Positions 1 to 11,419 of a DNA stretch of 64,000 nt are shown here, one piece after another. A program made the position numbers and the translations under genes. The notes beneath the pieces were generated by a model that did not search any database, was not told where the DNA came from, and was given only the letters and a program-made list of their open reading frames with translations. This stretch comes from Periplaneta americana. Its lineage: Eukaryota; Arthropoda; Insecta; Blattodea; Blattidae. Numbering within the stretch: the first letter of the stretch is position 1; the number at the start of each line of letters is the position of its first letter. Location: the NCBI RefSeq assembly GCF_040183065.1, contig NC_091132.1, forward strand, positions 165,738,102 to 165,802,101, in the 5' to 3' direction.

Positions 1-188
1 AGGAAATAACATAATGCTAAGCAGACTATATTTCAGAATATAAATAAAGACCGATGTAATGCTAATGAGGGTTTATTTAAAAAATGAATTACCTCAACTT
101 TGTCAGTGCACAAATATATGTCCTCATCAAGCCCTATCTAACCTTGTCGGTAACAGTGCCACTAGCTCTTAGTAATGTTCAGAACCAG

Positions 189-226
189 GGAAGGAGAGAA
201 AGAGAGAGAGCGAGCGAGAGAGAAAC
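189..226. repeat. GA-rich purine tract
   Basis: Short run of GAGA/GCGA units, a simple-sequence tract. Nothing else was recognised in bases 1-310. Confidence 0.6.
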
Positions 227-310
227 AAAAAGACATTTCTTCTTGTAAGTTGTAACGACATTACAAGAAAACGTAATGCCCTTACGTCGGTGACATTGTG
301 TACTGCATTG

Positions 311-1202
311 CACTTAGAGATGGCCGACATTTCACAAACCGATATTTTGTCACACGTATTTTTTTTGTCACAGATAAACCTGTGACTGATGACGTGAAAT
401 ATCTGTGACAAAATATCGCTATCGAAATCTGCTCCATATTCAGTACTCTGCGACTGATATTTTCTCCTCTACGTCGTAGGTTTCTGCCTGCGCATGATAC
501 AATAACAGCAATCGGATGGTAGTTTCTCCATCTTATTATAAATGATGTAGTTATTACACGATTTAAATAATAACACCATTGGTTACCAGTACTTAATCTT
601 GTGTAAAATCCTGTCTGAACAACTGTGTTGTTTTGTAATTATTTTCCAATGTTTTTCCGAATACTTTTGTTTAATTAATTTTTATTCTCTGACTTAATAT
701 TATAATGTTAATGCACGACTTAAAATAATTTATCCATTATATTATATACAATAAAAAGGATCAATTTTTAAAACGATTAGGATAATCACATAACCTGAAT
801 TTCTCCATATGCCACTACATTTAAAAATGATCAACTGGTTCAATATCTATAATATAACCTCTTGGTACATGAGGTTAAGTTTCGACACGTTACTGTTCAG
901 TTAGGTAACTATTTATTTGTTAATGGTACATGTACATAAATTCTTTGTTGGATTTTCCCATATATATCACTGATGAGTGGTGTGTATAGAGAAATCGTAT
1001 TCATATTTCACTTCTCTTCAATATTTCCTGCTAATTTTTATCGGTGTGACAAAATATCGGTGTAATTCATGCATATTGTGCTTATTTATCGATATAAAAT
1101 ATCGGTGTGACAAAATCACCGATAAAAGTCACAGATATTTAATTGTCACAGTCACAGTTGTCACAGATACTCGAAAATATCGTTTAAGCTCATCTCTAAG
1201 TG
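311..1202. mobile_element. Non-autonomous element with 12-bp terminal inverted repeats
   Basis: The ends read CACTTAGAGATG and CATCTCTAAGTG, perfect inverse complements about 890 bp apart. Just inside both ends there are copies of GACAAAATATCG and TGTCACAG-type words in both orientations, so the subterminal regions are also partly inverted. No transposase-like frame was seen. Superfamily is uncertain: the target-site duplication is not clear, though the short TIR would suit a hAT-like MITE. Confidence 0.55.
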
Positions 1203-1228
1203 TACTTATACTTGGTTATAATATTATT

Positions 1229-1411
1229 CACAGTCTAGTATATACAGTCACGAAGCTTGAGTTGTTGAGGATACAAGGAACAATAGACTGCGCAGGTACT
1301 GTTTCACATTGTATGTGATGAGGTGATAGTAGCGATCATAGTGGTTAGCAACTATTTATGGATGCATATTCCCTACATATTTAGCTTCGTGACTGTATAT
1401 ACTAGATTGTG
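1229..1411. mobile_element. MITE family M1, full copy (183 bp)
   Basis: Starts CACAGTCTAGTATATACAGT and ends with its near-exact inverse complement; the TIR is about 29 bp, to the AGCT of CACGAAGCT. Flanks are ATATTATT and ATATTATC, a possible 8-bp target duplication. The same element recurs at 35312-36356, split by another transposon, and its right half at 20455-20549. No coding capacity. Confidence 0.75.
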
Positions 1412-2432
1412 ATATTATCATAACGGCATTGTGTGAAAGCTACAGGTACTCTTTGTCCAGTTTAGCAGTAGACCCTTCTTCACTTTTCATTCAGTACTAT
1501 ATCACGAAATTAAGTGCCTAATAATGAAGTTCTTTCGATGATGATTGAAAATTCTTAGTGCAGCCACCTCATATTGTCTATTGTTGTGCAGTGCAGTTTA
1601 GGGAATTCTATTTTGTTTGTCCATCAGCGATAGAATAACAGTATTTTTGGTCTAAGCACCACCTACTCACCTACTTACTTCTGTAACAGCGAAAAGTATT
1701 GCATTTTGCCAAAAACATTATTTGTACATTATACATATTTATATAAGAAGGTATATTTAAAAAATGTCTGTACTAATTTTGGAGAAGCTGCGTCTTGAAA
1801 TCGCACTCATTTATATTTGCATGCCACTTTATATTCTACATCCAAAGTTGGGCTGTGATCCTCATTAATACAGAAGTTTAAGGATTTACGCAATGAGCTT
1901 CCGTTACTAGCCTAATTTAAGACCAGATTTTTTCCAATCATTATTTTCAATAACATGGTTTCTGCAGTGTCTATAAGCAGATTGCATAAAGTAACCAGAG
2001 CATTTACGGTACCGATGTAAGTTGTTAGTGTTGATTTCTACAGTTCAAATGAGAAACAACTCAAAATTTAAAGCTTTGAGAATCCTATACTTTAAAAGTG
2101 TCATGTTGCTTTGAAAAATCCTAAGTTCATTGAAATTATTCAAAATTAATGTTAGTAGTGTTTCATATATACTGCAAGTTTCAAATTAGTGTGTATGAAT
2201 TGGATTTTTCACTGCGGCACGAAGCTTTAAAATGCAATGTTCTCAAAACTTTAAATTTTGAGTTTCCCTTGGGAACTGGCCCTTTAATATATGACTGAAG
2301 TTGCATTTAATACAGGTACGTAAAATTCCAATTTTCCGTAAAGTATGATTCCGATCCTGCAACCTTCTCTTTAAATGTGATTCCTTTTGCGATTCATCTT
2401 GTGTGACTGCTGATTTCACGTCATTTTCATAG
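1412..2432. other. Last intron of gene Z; duplicated segment
   Basis: No gene seen. From about 1675 to 2390 the sequence aligns by eye, with many substitutions and small gaps, to 62333-62672 plus 63870-64000 at the other end of the window. The shared words include TTTGCATGCCACTTTATA and ACTAGCCTAAT. It lies immediately upstream of the ZF exon, so it marks an ancient duplication that included intron and exon. Confidence 0.7.
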
Positions 2433-3612
2433 ACTGATGATACATTTTTATGATAGTTTTGCAGACACGCATGATAACACTCTACCATCGTACTGCGAAG
2501 GATTTGGGAAGGAAGAGAACACATGTATTCACACGACTGACAAGCCATTCAAGTGCAGTGCTTTTGGAAAGTGTGTCTCGGATTTAAGTGCTTTAAAGTG
2601 TCGTGACCGCAATCATACTGGTGAGAAACCATTTCAGTGCGATGTATGTGGAAAGTGCTTCACTGGGATGAGTGGTTTAAGCGTTCATAAACGCGTTCAC
2701 GCTTGTGAGGAACCATTCAAATGCGAAGTGTGTAATAAATGTTACAGCGATCTGAGTGCCTTAAAGCACCATCGTGCTCGCGTTCATATGGCTGAAAAAG
2801 CTTTCAAGTGCGATTTTTGTGGGAAATGCTTCTCCCAAAGGTTTTCTCTAAAAACACATGAACGCGTGCATACTGGCGAGAAACCATTCAAATGCAATGT
2901 CTGTGGTGCTAGTTTTTCTCAATCAGGTTCACTAATATCCCACAAACGCCAGCATACTGGCGAAAAACCATTCAAATGCGAAGTTTGTGATAAGTGTTAC
3001 TCGTATCGGAGTAATTTGAGGTGTCATGTTCTCAATCACACAGGTGGGAAATCTTTCTTCGAATGCGGGTTTTGTGGGAAAAACTTCTCGCACAGGTCTG
3101 CCCTAAAAACACACGAACGCGTTCATACTGGCGAAAAACCGTTCAAATGCAACGTATGTGGTATTAGTTTTTCTCAATCAGGTTCACTAATATCCCACAA
3201 ACGCCAGCATACTGGAGAAAAACCATTCAAATGCGAAGAATGTGATAAGTGTTACTCATATCGGACTAATTTGAGGTGTCATATTCTCAATCACACAGGT
3301 GGGAAATCTTTCTTCAAGTGCGGGGTTTGTGGGAAAAACTTCTCGCATCGGTCTGCCCTAAAAACACACGAACGCGTGCATACTGGCGAAAAACCATTCA
3401 AATGCAATGTTTGTGGTAATAGTTTTTCTCAATCTGGATCACTAATATCCCACAAACGCCAACATACTGGTGAGAAACCATTCAAATGCGAAGTTTGTAA
3501 TAAGTGTTACCCCTATCGGAGTACCTTGAAGTGCCACATTCGCAATCATACAGGTGGGAAACCTTTCAAATGCGGTGTTGTCAGAAATGCTTCTCCCAGA
3601 CCTCTAGTCTAA
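2433..3612 (+). CDS. Gene Z: terminal exon of a C2H2 zinc-finger protein (5' exons outside window)
   Basis: Probably a nuclear sequence-specific DNA-binding protein. The exon start is set by the acceptor TTTTCATAG at 2424-2432. Entering in phase 2 (AG from the previous exon plus A) it gives an open frame, matching the phase-2 donor of gene B exon 57810-57892. After a linker containing DTHDNTLPSYCEG come one degenerate finger (CSAF in place of CxxC) and eleven C2H2 fingers joined by HTGEKPF-type linkers. From 2860 on, three-finger modules repeat every 255 bp (85 residues). The frame breaks in the thirteenth finger: a T appears lost near 3575-3580 (GGTGTTGTC, where sister units have GTTTGT), so translation ends in RNASPRPLV. 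The gene may be functional with a shortened array or may be a recent pseudogene. What it binds is unknown. Confidence 0.8.
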
Positions 3613-3960
3613 AATCACACGGACGTGTTCATACTGGCGTGAAACCATTCAAATGCAATTATGTGGAATTAGTTTTACTCAATCAGGTTCACTAATGTCG
3701 CCATAATTGCGAGACGAAGCTATAAACTGCAGCATGTTAACACACTATTCTTCTGCTATTTGTGTGGTAAGAGTTTTTTTACACTCAAACACTCTAGAAA
3801 TTAATCCACGTCAATTTTCAGGCGTTAAGTTAAATGTATCAAATTGTTTTCCCTCATATTCTGTAACTGAAACACCCATTATATCCCGTGTATAGATGTT
3901 AAACTATTTCAATGCCGTATGTATTCACGTTTGTGTGACCTTAAAAAAAGGTTATTAAAG
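3613..3960 (+). pseudogene. Decayed distal zinc fingers of gene Z
   Basis: In the frame shifted at about 3578, finger sequence continues (CQKCFSQTSSLKSHGRVHTG), then shifts again near 3660, where one base is missing in the CNxCG word. Further remnants such as CYLCGKSFFTL at about 3755-3790 and a partial finger near 3905 show that the ancestral array was several fingers longer. With the present frame this is 3' untranslated sequence. Confidence 0.7.
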
Positions 3961-4122
3961 TAAGCGTATTTATGAGAAACCATATATTTCTCTTAATAAT
4001 GGAACGTATGTGTTGAACTGGTTTTAACACAGCCTTGTATTCTAGGTATTAAAGTTCTCTGTAGTACAGTATTATTCTTGAAACGGATGTACAAGGTGTT
4101 CCATTCAAACGTCCCTCATTTC

Positions 4123-4394
4123 AATTCAAGCAGTGAGATCAGTAACCATTCAAGTCAATTTCTGGTCAGTCATTTTGTTTGCAAATTTGAAATTAAATTT
4201 TGGATATTTCCACACTTGTTACGACTTTAAAAGTTGGTATTCTACTTTGTCTTGATCTCTAAAGCAACCAGAAATATTACGTGCAAAAAATACTAATTCG
4301 CTAAGAAATAAAATAAAAAGTTTTTTTTTTTTGCATTTTTCTCGATACTTGTGTAAATAGACTTGAATGGTTATTGATCTCACCACTTCAATTA
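4123..4394. mobile_element. MITE nested in the left arm of F1
   Basis: Inverted ends: AATTCAAGCAGTGAGATCA on the left and the inverse of AATTGAAGTGGTGAGATCA on the right, continuing through ACCATTCAAGTC (about 35 bp). TTCAATT occurs at both borders, either as target duplication or as part of the TIR. No coding sequence; it contains an oligo-T run. Confidence 0.6.
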
Positions 4395-4412
4395 ATCATT
4401 ACTAACAAGGTA

Positions 4413-4667
4413 GCCACCAGCGTAGCCTGATCGGTTAAGGTGCTTGCCTGCCGATCCGGAGTTGCGCTCGAGCGCGGTTTCGATCCCCGCTTGGGCTGAT
4501 TACCTGGTTTGGTATTTTCCTCGGTTTTACCCAATCCTAAGGCAAATGTCAGGTAATCTAACGCGATTCCTCGCCCTCGTATCGCCATATATCTCGCTAT
4601 CACCAATTCCTGCGACGCTACATAACCTAGTAGTTAATATAGCGTCGTTAAATAACCAAGTAAAAAA
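4413..4667 (+). mobile_element. tRNA-derived SINE, family B
   Basis: Pol III-type head with A-box-like TAGCCTGATCGGTTAAGG and B-box-like GGTTTCGATCC, a body, then the tail GACGCTACATAACC...AGCGTCGTTAAATAA ending in an A-rich run. It is bounded by the 12-bp duplication ACTAACAAGGTA (4401-4412 and 4668-4679), proving insertion into the arm of F1. A second copy lies at 23320-23565. Confidence 0.9.
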
Positions 4668-5346
4668 ACTAACAAGGTATGCGGATTTATGAAATGAAAC
4701 TGGTACTAAAAGAAAGAGAAACTCGAAGAATTTGTATTTTATTTGTTTGAAGTTGATTGTTTTGTCACTGCATTGCGCAACATTCGCAAAAGCAAAAATG
4801 GCAACTCCAAACTCCACAGCAACGCGGGCAAACGGTGATGTAGTATGCGGAGACGAAATCCATGATTTTAACGCAACGAAATTACAGAGGTATCGGAGGC
4901 ACGTTGAATTGTCTTGATGCCTGACGAATCAATTTACTCGGGCTTCTCTGAAATCCCGCTCGAATTTCTTTAATCTTTTCTTCTGCCACGGAACACCGAG
5001 TTCCACCAGATTGTTTTAGGACACTGCCGGCCGTGAGCAACTATTGAACGAGTTCCTAATTTATTTTGCATCAGGTGCAACTTCTCCGTACACCCGTCTA
5101 TAATTTCGTTGCGTTTAAATTACGGATTTCATCTCCGCATACCACACCACCATTTAGCCGCGTTGCTATGGAGTCGCCATTTTTGCTTTTGCGATTGTTG
5201 CGCAACGTACTAGCAAAACATTCAACTTCAGACAAATGAAATACAAATTCTTTGAGTGTCTCTTTCTTTTAGTACCAGTCTCATTTCATAAATCCGCATA
5301 CCTTGTTAGCAATGATTAATTGAAATCAACGTGGTTTGAATGGAAC

Positions 5347-5687
5347 TTCTTCGTACTTGAACTTGTTTGTACTTCGCAATTCTCTATATGAGAAATATTT
5401 CCAAACCACGGACACTTCAATATGATTGAATGGCAGCAAACTCGCTGGAAGATATCGAAATGAAAGTGTCTCTCTTCACCCTGGACATTCTAGTCCTTAG
5501 CGAATTGCCGTATCAGTTAATCTATCTGGCTGCTATGTAAATAATTGCAGTACAATTTAAAACGATTGTAAGTTGTTGGGAATTCGTAGAATTCCTTATC
5601 ATTTCTTCGCACGTTTAAGTGGTTGCGGTGTGTGATTGTATGGATCTTGATGCTTGCAAATTGTCGTATATCATATAATTGTTAACA
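5347..5687. other. Spacer without recognised features
   Basis: AT-rich sequence right of foldback element F1. I see no coding signature or repeat boundary in it. Confidence 0.5.
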
Positions 5688-6337
5688 GGTATAATAATAA
5701 AAATCGTTTGGTTAATAAGTTTATTCTTTACCATGTCGAAATGTAGTAATTATACACCTGGTAGCAGTCCTTTAATGCATGTCATTAAAGTACACCTATT
5801 CGTTAAAATTCAGATTTTCGATTATTCTCGGATATGCAATCGAAAGACAACTAGCAAAACTTCACGCAGGCTGGAAATGCAATACTGTCGCAGAAGGTTA
5901 TGTTCTGTTACTATAATAATTAGCGTTAATTGTAAATAATATTCAAATAAATTCAATCTGTCATCTCGTTTTTCAATGTCGAATTCAATTTCAAGATTAT
6001 ATCAAGGTTAACGTTTATCTTAGTCTCTAAATTATATCAAGGTCGTCGACATTCGTTGCCCGGAAAAAATCAATACTTACGCGTCAGCGCACATCTCAGT
6101 TTACCAGATTGCACAAGGTCAGTTTGCTCCGCAGTCACATAAGAATAATATGAATACTTACGAATAATTTCAAGTTAGAAATATGGTCGAGCATAAAAAG
6201 TCGTATGAAACTTGCCTATAATGGTAATTAAGACGCTCGTATGAAAATTATGAACTCGCTTGCGCTTGTTTCATAAACATCCTCTCGTCTTAATTACTAT
6301 TATTACAGGCTCGTTACATAATGTACTATTCAAATAT
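5688..6337 (+). repeat. Dispersed repeat R1, copy 1
   Basis: Strongly similar to 37029-37623 (same strand) and to 19941-20385 (opposite strand, shorter). It begins near a conserved frame CSNYTPGSSPLMHVIKVHLF (5740-5800), which I cannot assign to a family, and ends in a hairpin-forming segment: GGTAATTAAGACG...CGTCTTAATTACT with CTCGCTTGCGC between. Likely an interspersed transposon fragment; class unknown. Confidence 0.7.
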
Positions 6338-8190
6338 TGTTCTTGGCATAACAATTAATTAATGAATTGAAATGTTACTCTATAGTGTAATTCCTGCACT
6401 AAAAGTGAACGGAATTTGGCGGTCAAACATCTAATGATATCATGAATGTAATACATTTTCAAATTTCATTTATTTTTTCAATAATTTAATTTTGTTTTTA
6501 CTGATGAGCTCTCGCTAAGGACAAAGACGGGCATGGAGTATTACAGAAATGGTAACGAACACTTTTCCTAAATTGGTGCCGACTTATACTTTCGATATCA
6601 CAAAATAACAGGTGATATATGCAATTTGTAGGTTCTGTAATTGATTTGAAGGTTTAAATTAATACTTTGAGAGGCAGTAATAGTGTACGCTAATCATTAA
6701 TTATAGTCCACTATATTTTTGGGGATGATTCTAAAAATAAACAACTGCATTTGTCCACAATAGTGATCTTTATGTTGGAAGCAGTAACACAGGATATAGT
6801 TAATATTTGATGACCACGGGGGGAAAACTTGCTAAGTTACGTTTCACTGTTTTTACAGGAGAACAAAATCTGATTGGTTTGACCAATATTTATTGGCGAT
6901 TGATTCATGTCGACTGCATTGCCATATTTCCAGCGACTTTACTCTGATGAAAAAAAGTTTCTTTTGGAGACAACCTGTCCAGCCATCTTTCACAATAGGT
7001 GATCAGTATTTGTCAGACCGAGGACATAAACTTTGTGGTGTTAGTTCCAGCACTTATTTGCATTTCTTGCTCCCTCAAGAAATCATGGCACGTTGTTCTT
7101 TTGGCATGAAAGAAGAGAAACAGAGGTTGTTTGCCGAAAGAGCTGTAATGATAAATTTATATAATATGTTCTTGAATTTTTTATTCTGACATTTTGTTTA
7201 ACATTTCTATGTTTATATTTGTGTTTCATTTATCTTAAATTTGTTCCTAAATGTGGTTTTTATTCATAATGTTGCATATTAGGTAGTTCTTAAGTGATTT
7301 TGAAATTTGTGGATGTTTCTGACTTTCAAATATTAAAAACAAAACACTATATCTGTCTCATTACACCCCAAATGGCAGTGTCATTTAAGATTTCAATTGA
7401 TTCTTATGTGTCTCTCAAGTCACCCCCACTAACAAGGTGACATAAGACAACATATTTCTAAAAAAAAAGAGGAAAGACACACTTGAGATATATAAGTGTA
7501 ATGGAATGCTGAAATATATCCTGAGATATGAATTTCACTATTGGATTATAAAAAATATAAAAAGAACTATTACTAAAACAATATAGAACATAATATATAA
7601 AATGTTTCAATTCACCCCATTTGACGGTATATTAGCCACTAATCCAATAGCTAATATTTTGTATATTGTTTGGATATTAGTAGTCCTAGCATTTTACATG
7701 ATATTCTAGCAATACAGAATCAGGTAGGCTATAATGAAAATATTTTGTAGACCTAAAGGTAAATATGTTGATTATCTACCATTTCACAATTTTTAATGAC
7801 GTAGGTAGCCTACCTGTACAGCATTCCAATAATGATTAAGAATTAAATAATAAATAATGAAACGGGAATGTATTGTTTTCATTCCTCTACTTATTATATT
7901 TACAATTACAATGCAGACCTGAACTGAACAAGATTAGACCCAATTTTTTCTCATTTATTTAGATACCTAACTATCTTCTGATATGTATAAGCTACTATGT
8001 AAGTGGTTATCAATTTGTTGCCATTAATACAACCTAAAGCTTTTACATGTAACATAAGCATAAATAATAAGACCGCAAATTTCTTTAATGTTTCAGTATA
8101 TTTTGTCAGTGGATACAAAATGTACCATAGGAGAGTGTGGCATTTGTCCTTTTCGTATAACCCTCCACTTGTACACCTAATGAGTTGTCC
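6338..8190. other. Intergenic/intronic stretch, no gene recognised
   Basis: AT-rich. One 98-codon open frame at 6893-7189 has no motif I recognise and is not supported by codon pattern or splice context. No repeat boundaries identified. Confidence 0.4.
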
Positions 8191-8472
8191 TTCATTCTGT
8201 ACAACAGGGTCTCATAGACCCTCCGTTAGAAAATGTAAAATGTGTGTTCTTTTTTGTTTTATTCGTTTTATTAAATCGCATGTAAACCTTCATTGTATTT
8301 TATTTATTATAAGAATTGGAACTAATATTTTTACAACTTTTGTGAAAGAAAAATGTTAAATGTTATGTTTTATTTAACGACGCTCACAACTGCAGAGGTT
8401 ATATCAGCGTCGCCAGATGTGCCGGAATTTTGTCCCGCAGGAGTTCTTTTACATGCCAGTAAATCTCCTGAC

Positions 8473-11419
8473 CAGTGGCGAAGCCAGTATTTAAAGAGTG
8501 GGTAGGCAGAAAGTCTTACCTTAAATTTTTTTGTACAGTAGTTCCAAACTGAGAGTTTTCTTGGTGGCAAAACTGTCAATGAAACAATCCTTGTATATCT
8601 GGTCACTCATTAGTTCTTTCACTAGCTTCTTCTCAATGGCAATGGTATTAAGACACCTGAGTCTTTCATTGGTCATAGTATTACGCAATTATGTTTTTAT
8701 TCTTTTCAAAATACTCATACTCCTTTCAGAAGAAACTGTGGTCACAGGAAACGTATAAAAAAAAAAAACGAACTAATTTGAACACTTCCACATACACACT
8801 TTCCAGGTCATTTAGGACAATATAATCTAAAAGTCTTTCAGGAGACATGTGTTTTCCTATGTCAGAATAAATGTTAATCAATTCATTTTCCAATCTCTCT
8901 CCATTAAAGAAGGGGTATTTTTTCAGAAGACTATTCAACTTTGTAGAAGGAAAATTTTATTTGTACACAATGAAGTGTTTGGATCACAAGTTCAACAAAT
9001 TGAATACTTTCGAAATCACCAAAACGCACTTCTATCTGCATAATCAAAGTGTCAAGAATTTCGTAGGTTAACGTTTTCAGCATTTGGAATGTCCTGTCAT
9101 CAACATTTTACCTGACTATTTATTTGGTGACATTTTTCAATGCACGAAGAGACGGTGTTTTCTGATCTCATGTCTTTAAGGACAGCAGCGGTTTTCTTTA
9201 TTTCAGAGTTGCACAGAACTACATCAGAGGCAGTTTTATGTTGCAAGAGTGCAAAGAGATGATCAGTGTAAATGAATATTTGTTTATAGAGACAAACCAA
9301 GTAAATGAAATGGATCTTTTTGAGTATACTAAGCAACCCAACAGCAGAATTATATGACTCACATCCCAGCCTCATCATTCTCTGAAATGTCCTGAAAAAC
9401 TTGTCTTAAATCATCATAGTGGAAAATATTGTATGGACTGCTCTGGAATGGAAGTTCCAACGGGTAGTGCATGCTTGTGGAAGTCCGAATCCTTTAGATT
9501 CCAGAAGCTGAGTTCTCTTTGAAGATCTGCTAAAAAATGTATGAAATGCTGTCAGATTATGGATGAAGAGCCTAACTGATTTTATTGTTTTGGAGCAATG
9601 AAGAAGAACGAGGTTTAACTTGTGAGCATAGCAGTGTAGAAATAATGCTCTTGAACAGGTTTGTTTAACATAGTGCTGAACACCTCCATGCTTTCCGGCC
9701 ATTGCTGAGGCCCCATCATATGTTTGACAGACTATCTTGTCAACTACTCCCCACTTTACAAAACACTAACAATTAATTCTGATAAGCCTGATGCAGTCTT
9801 GTCTATTAAAACATCATAGAATCCCATAAATCTCTCTACTGGATCTTTTTTTGAGCAGAATCTGAAAATTATGCTGATTTGGGACTTATTTGACACGTCT
9901 AAAGTTTCATCTGCCTGAATGCCAATGAATTCAGAAGAATTTAACTCTTCGATAATATTCTCTTGAATTACATCAGTTATAGATTCAACTAACTAATTCT
10001 GTATGTCACTTGAAGTACCTTTAAAGCCTGACGCAGACTGGAGATGATCTCGAATGTACTGCTCCTGCTTAGAAAGCAGATCTAACAATTCTAGATAACT
10101 GCCCCTGTTGACTGAGTCTTCTCCTTCAAAATGACCTCTAAATGCAAGTTCCTGTTTCCAAAGAAAACATACAATGTCAACTAGTCTCTCAACAAAGAGT
10201 CTATTTTGTTTCACGGCTTCATTATGTTTCAGAGCCTGAATTCTTGCCCCTTCAGATAGAGCATGTTCTATTCTTCCACGTCCTAGTAAATGGAATCCCT
10301 CTTCATTCTGTATATGTTTATTTGAATTCTGATGTTTCTCCGTTTTTCTAACGAAGTTTTTTGAAACAGTTACCCCATGCAAAGCCCACTCTTTTTCACC
10401 ACCAAATAAAACACACGTATAACAAAAAAGTTTGTTGGTGTCCGAACAGCCAGCCAAAGTTTCTAGATACTTTGCTGTCATAATATTTAAAATCTAAATT
10501 CGGGGTAAATCTTCTGCTTTTCGTATGTCCAAGAAGAAAATGGCTTACTTTTCAGTAAGTTCAGAACACTCGACAAATTACTACAAGAGTCTGGTCCACT
10601 CATTATTTCAGGCTCAGTCTGACAAATACACCTAATTCTCACAAATAATACAAAAATGGTCTTCACTCACTCATTATTTCGGGCACAATCTAGTAAACTC
10701 ACACTTAATTCTCACAACAAAAATGATCTTGAGTAACTTTCGCGCCGACTAAATCAAAAGGAGCATTTCCCACTAAAGCAGCGTTGCCAACCGTATTTGT
10801 GACAAAGTCCTTAAACAGCAGTAAAAATTCATTATAAATATGTTATCAATGGAGAAAATTTTTATTCCTGTCGCTAAGAGGGCTTTAAATACTCGCTAAA
10901 TTAACAAAAAATATATATATAATACAAATCTTTCATCAATGTTGCCACTGAAAATTTGTTAAACATAGTTAGCTCTAGCATAAATTGGCAACACTAACTG
11001 CAAGAGAGAGAAAGTTTGAATATTCTTTGTTGGTCACTGCGGTTGGTCGTGAGACATGCCTCCTTGCGACGTGGAGGGGGTTGCTAGAAATTCAAACAAC
11101 CTCACGCTATTTTCCGTCCCCTCCAATCCCTGTCGTAAAGCCAAAGCCTGTTGAAGTGGCAGAAGAGGCAAGCGAGAAATTGTCTTACCCACAGATGCCC
11201 ATCACCCCGGCCGAGCACAACACACAGATCCTGTCGTTGACATGTGCCACTATCTAGCGGCCGATGAGCGAAGAATCCTGTATGAACTTCTGATTTTCTC
11301 AATAACAACAATGATTACGGTCGAGAAATTTATTTTAATAGGCCTATTTATAATTCTTCATCTTGAGATTATTTTTGGGTAGGCATTGCCTCAATTGCCT
11401 CCATGTAGCTTCGCCACTG
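8473..11419 (-). mobile_element. hAT transposon (TTF-finger/ZMYM-like transposase type), 2947 bp
   Basis: Perfect 12-bp inverted ends CAGTGGCGAAGC / GCTTCGCCACTG. The 8-bp target duplication is CTCCTGAC (8465-8472) against CTACTGAC (11420-11427), one mismatch, inside a SINE. The 8-bp duplication and CAG...CTG ends are diagnostic of hAT. It carries a broken transposase on the minus strand. Confidence 0.9.
8600..10545 (-). pseudogene. hAT transposase, broken into several frames
   Basis: Read on the minus strand from about 10545 downwards. The N-terminal part (10481-9993) has the Cys-rich LFCYTCVLFGGEKEWALHG stretch followed by WxxxSKNFVRKTEKHQNS, typical of the TTF-type finger of ZMYM1-like hAT transposases. 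Next comes GIQADETLDVSNKSQ near 9900 (the first catalytic Asp region of the RNase-H-like core), then KIVCQTYDGASAMAGKHGG (about 9690-9740) and LHCYAHKLNLVLL (9600-9650). The C-terminal dimerisation region is recognisable near 8600-8760 only in shifted frames. At least four frame breaks or stops separate these blocks, so no active enzyme is made. Confidence 0.85.

Larger units (their letters stand above)
4096..5346. mobile_element. Foldback element F1 with long inverted arms, carrying two later insertions
   Basis: The left end GTTCCATTCAAAC reappears inverted as GTTTGAATGGAAC at the right end. The arms then match for about 200 bp: 4387-4412 joined to 4680-4890, against 5110-5335 inverted. Shared words include CTAACAAGGTATGCGGA and TTTGCTTTTGCGA. 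Removing the two insertions (about 4123-4394 and 4413-4667) restores a continuous arm. No protein was recognised in the centre. Outer target duplications are not clear, so the superfamily is left open. Confidence 0.65.

Noticed and set aside
169..411. Short open frames in the first 1.4 kb as genes
   Set aside because: Low complexity and TIR-element sequence, with no motifs or splice context.
2243..2548. Minus-strand open frame overlapping the ZF exon
   Set aside because: Antisense shadow of the real exon and its intron; no motif.
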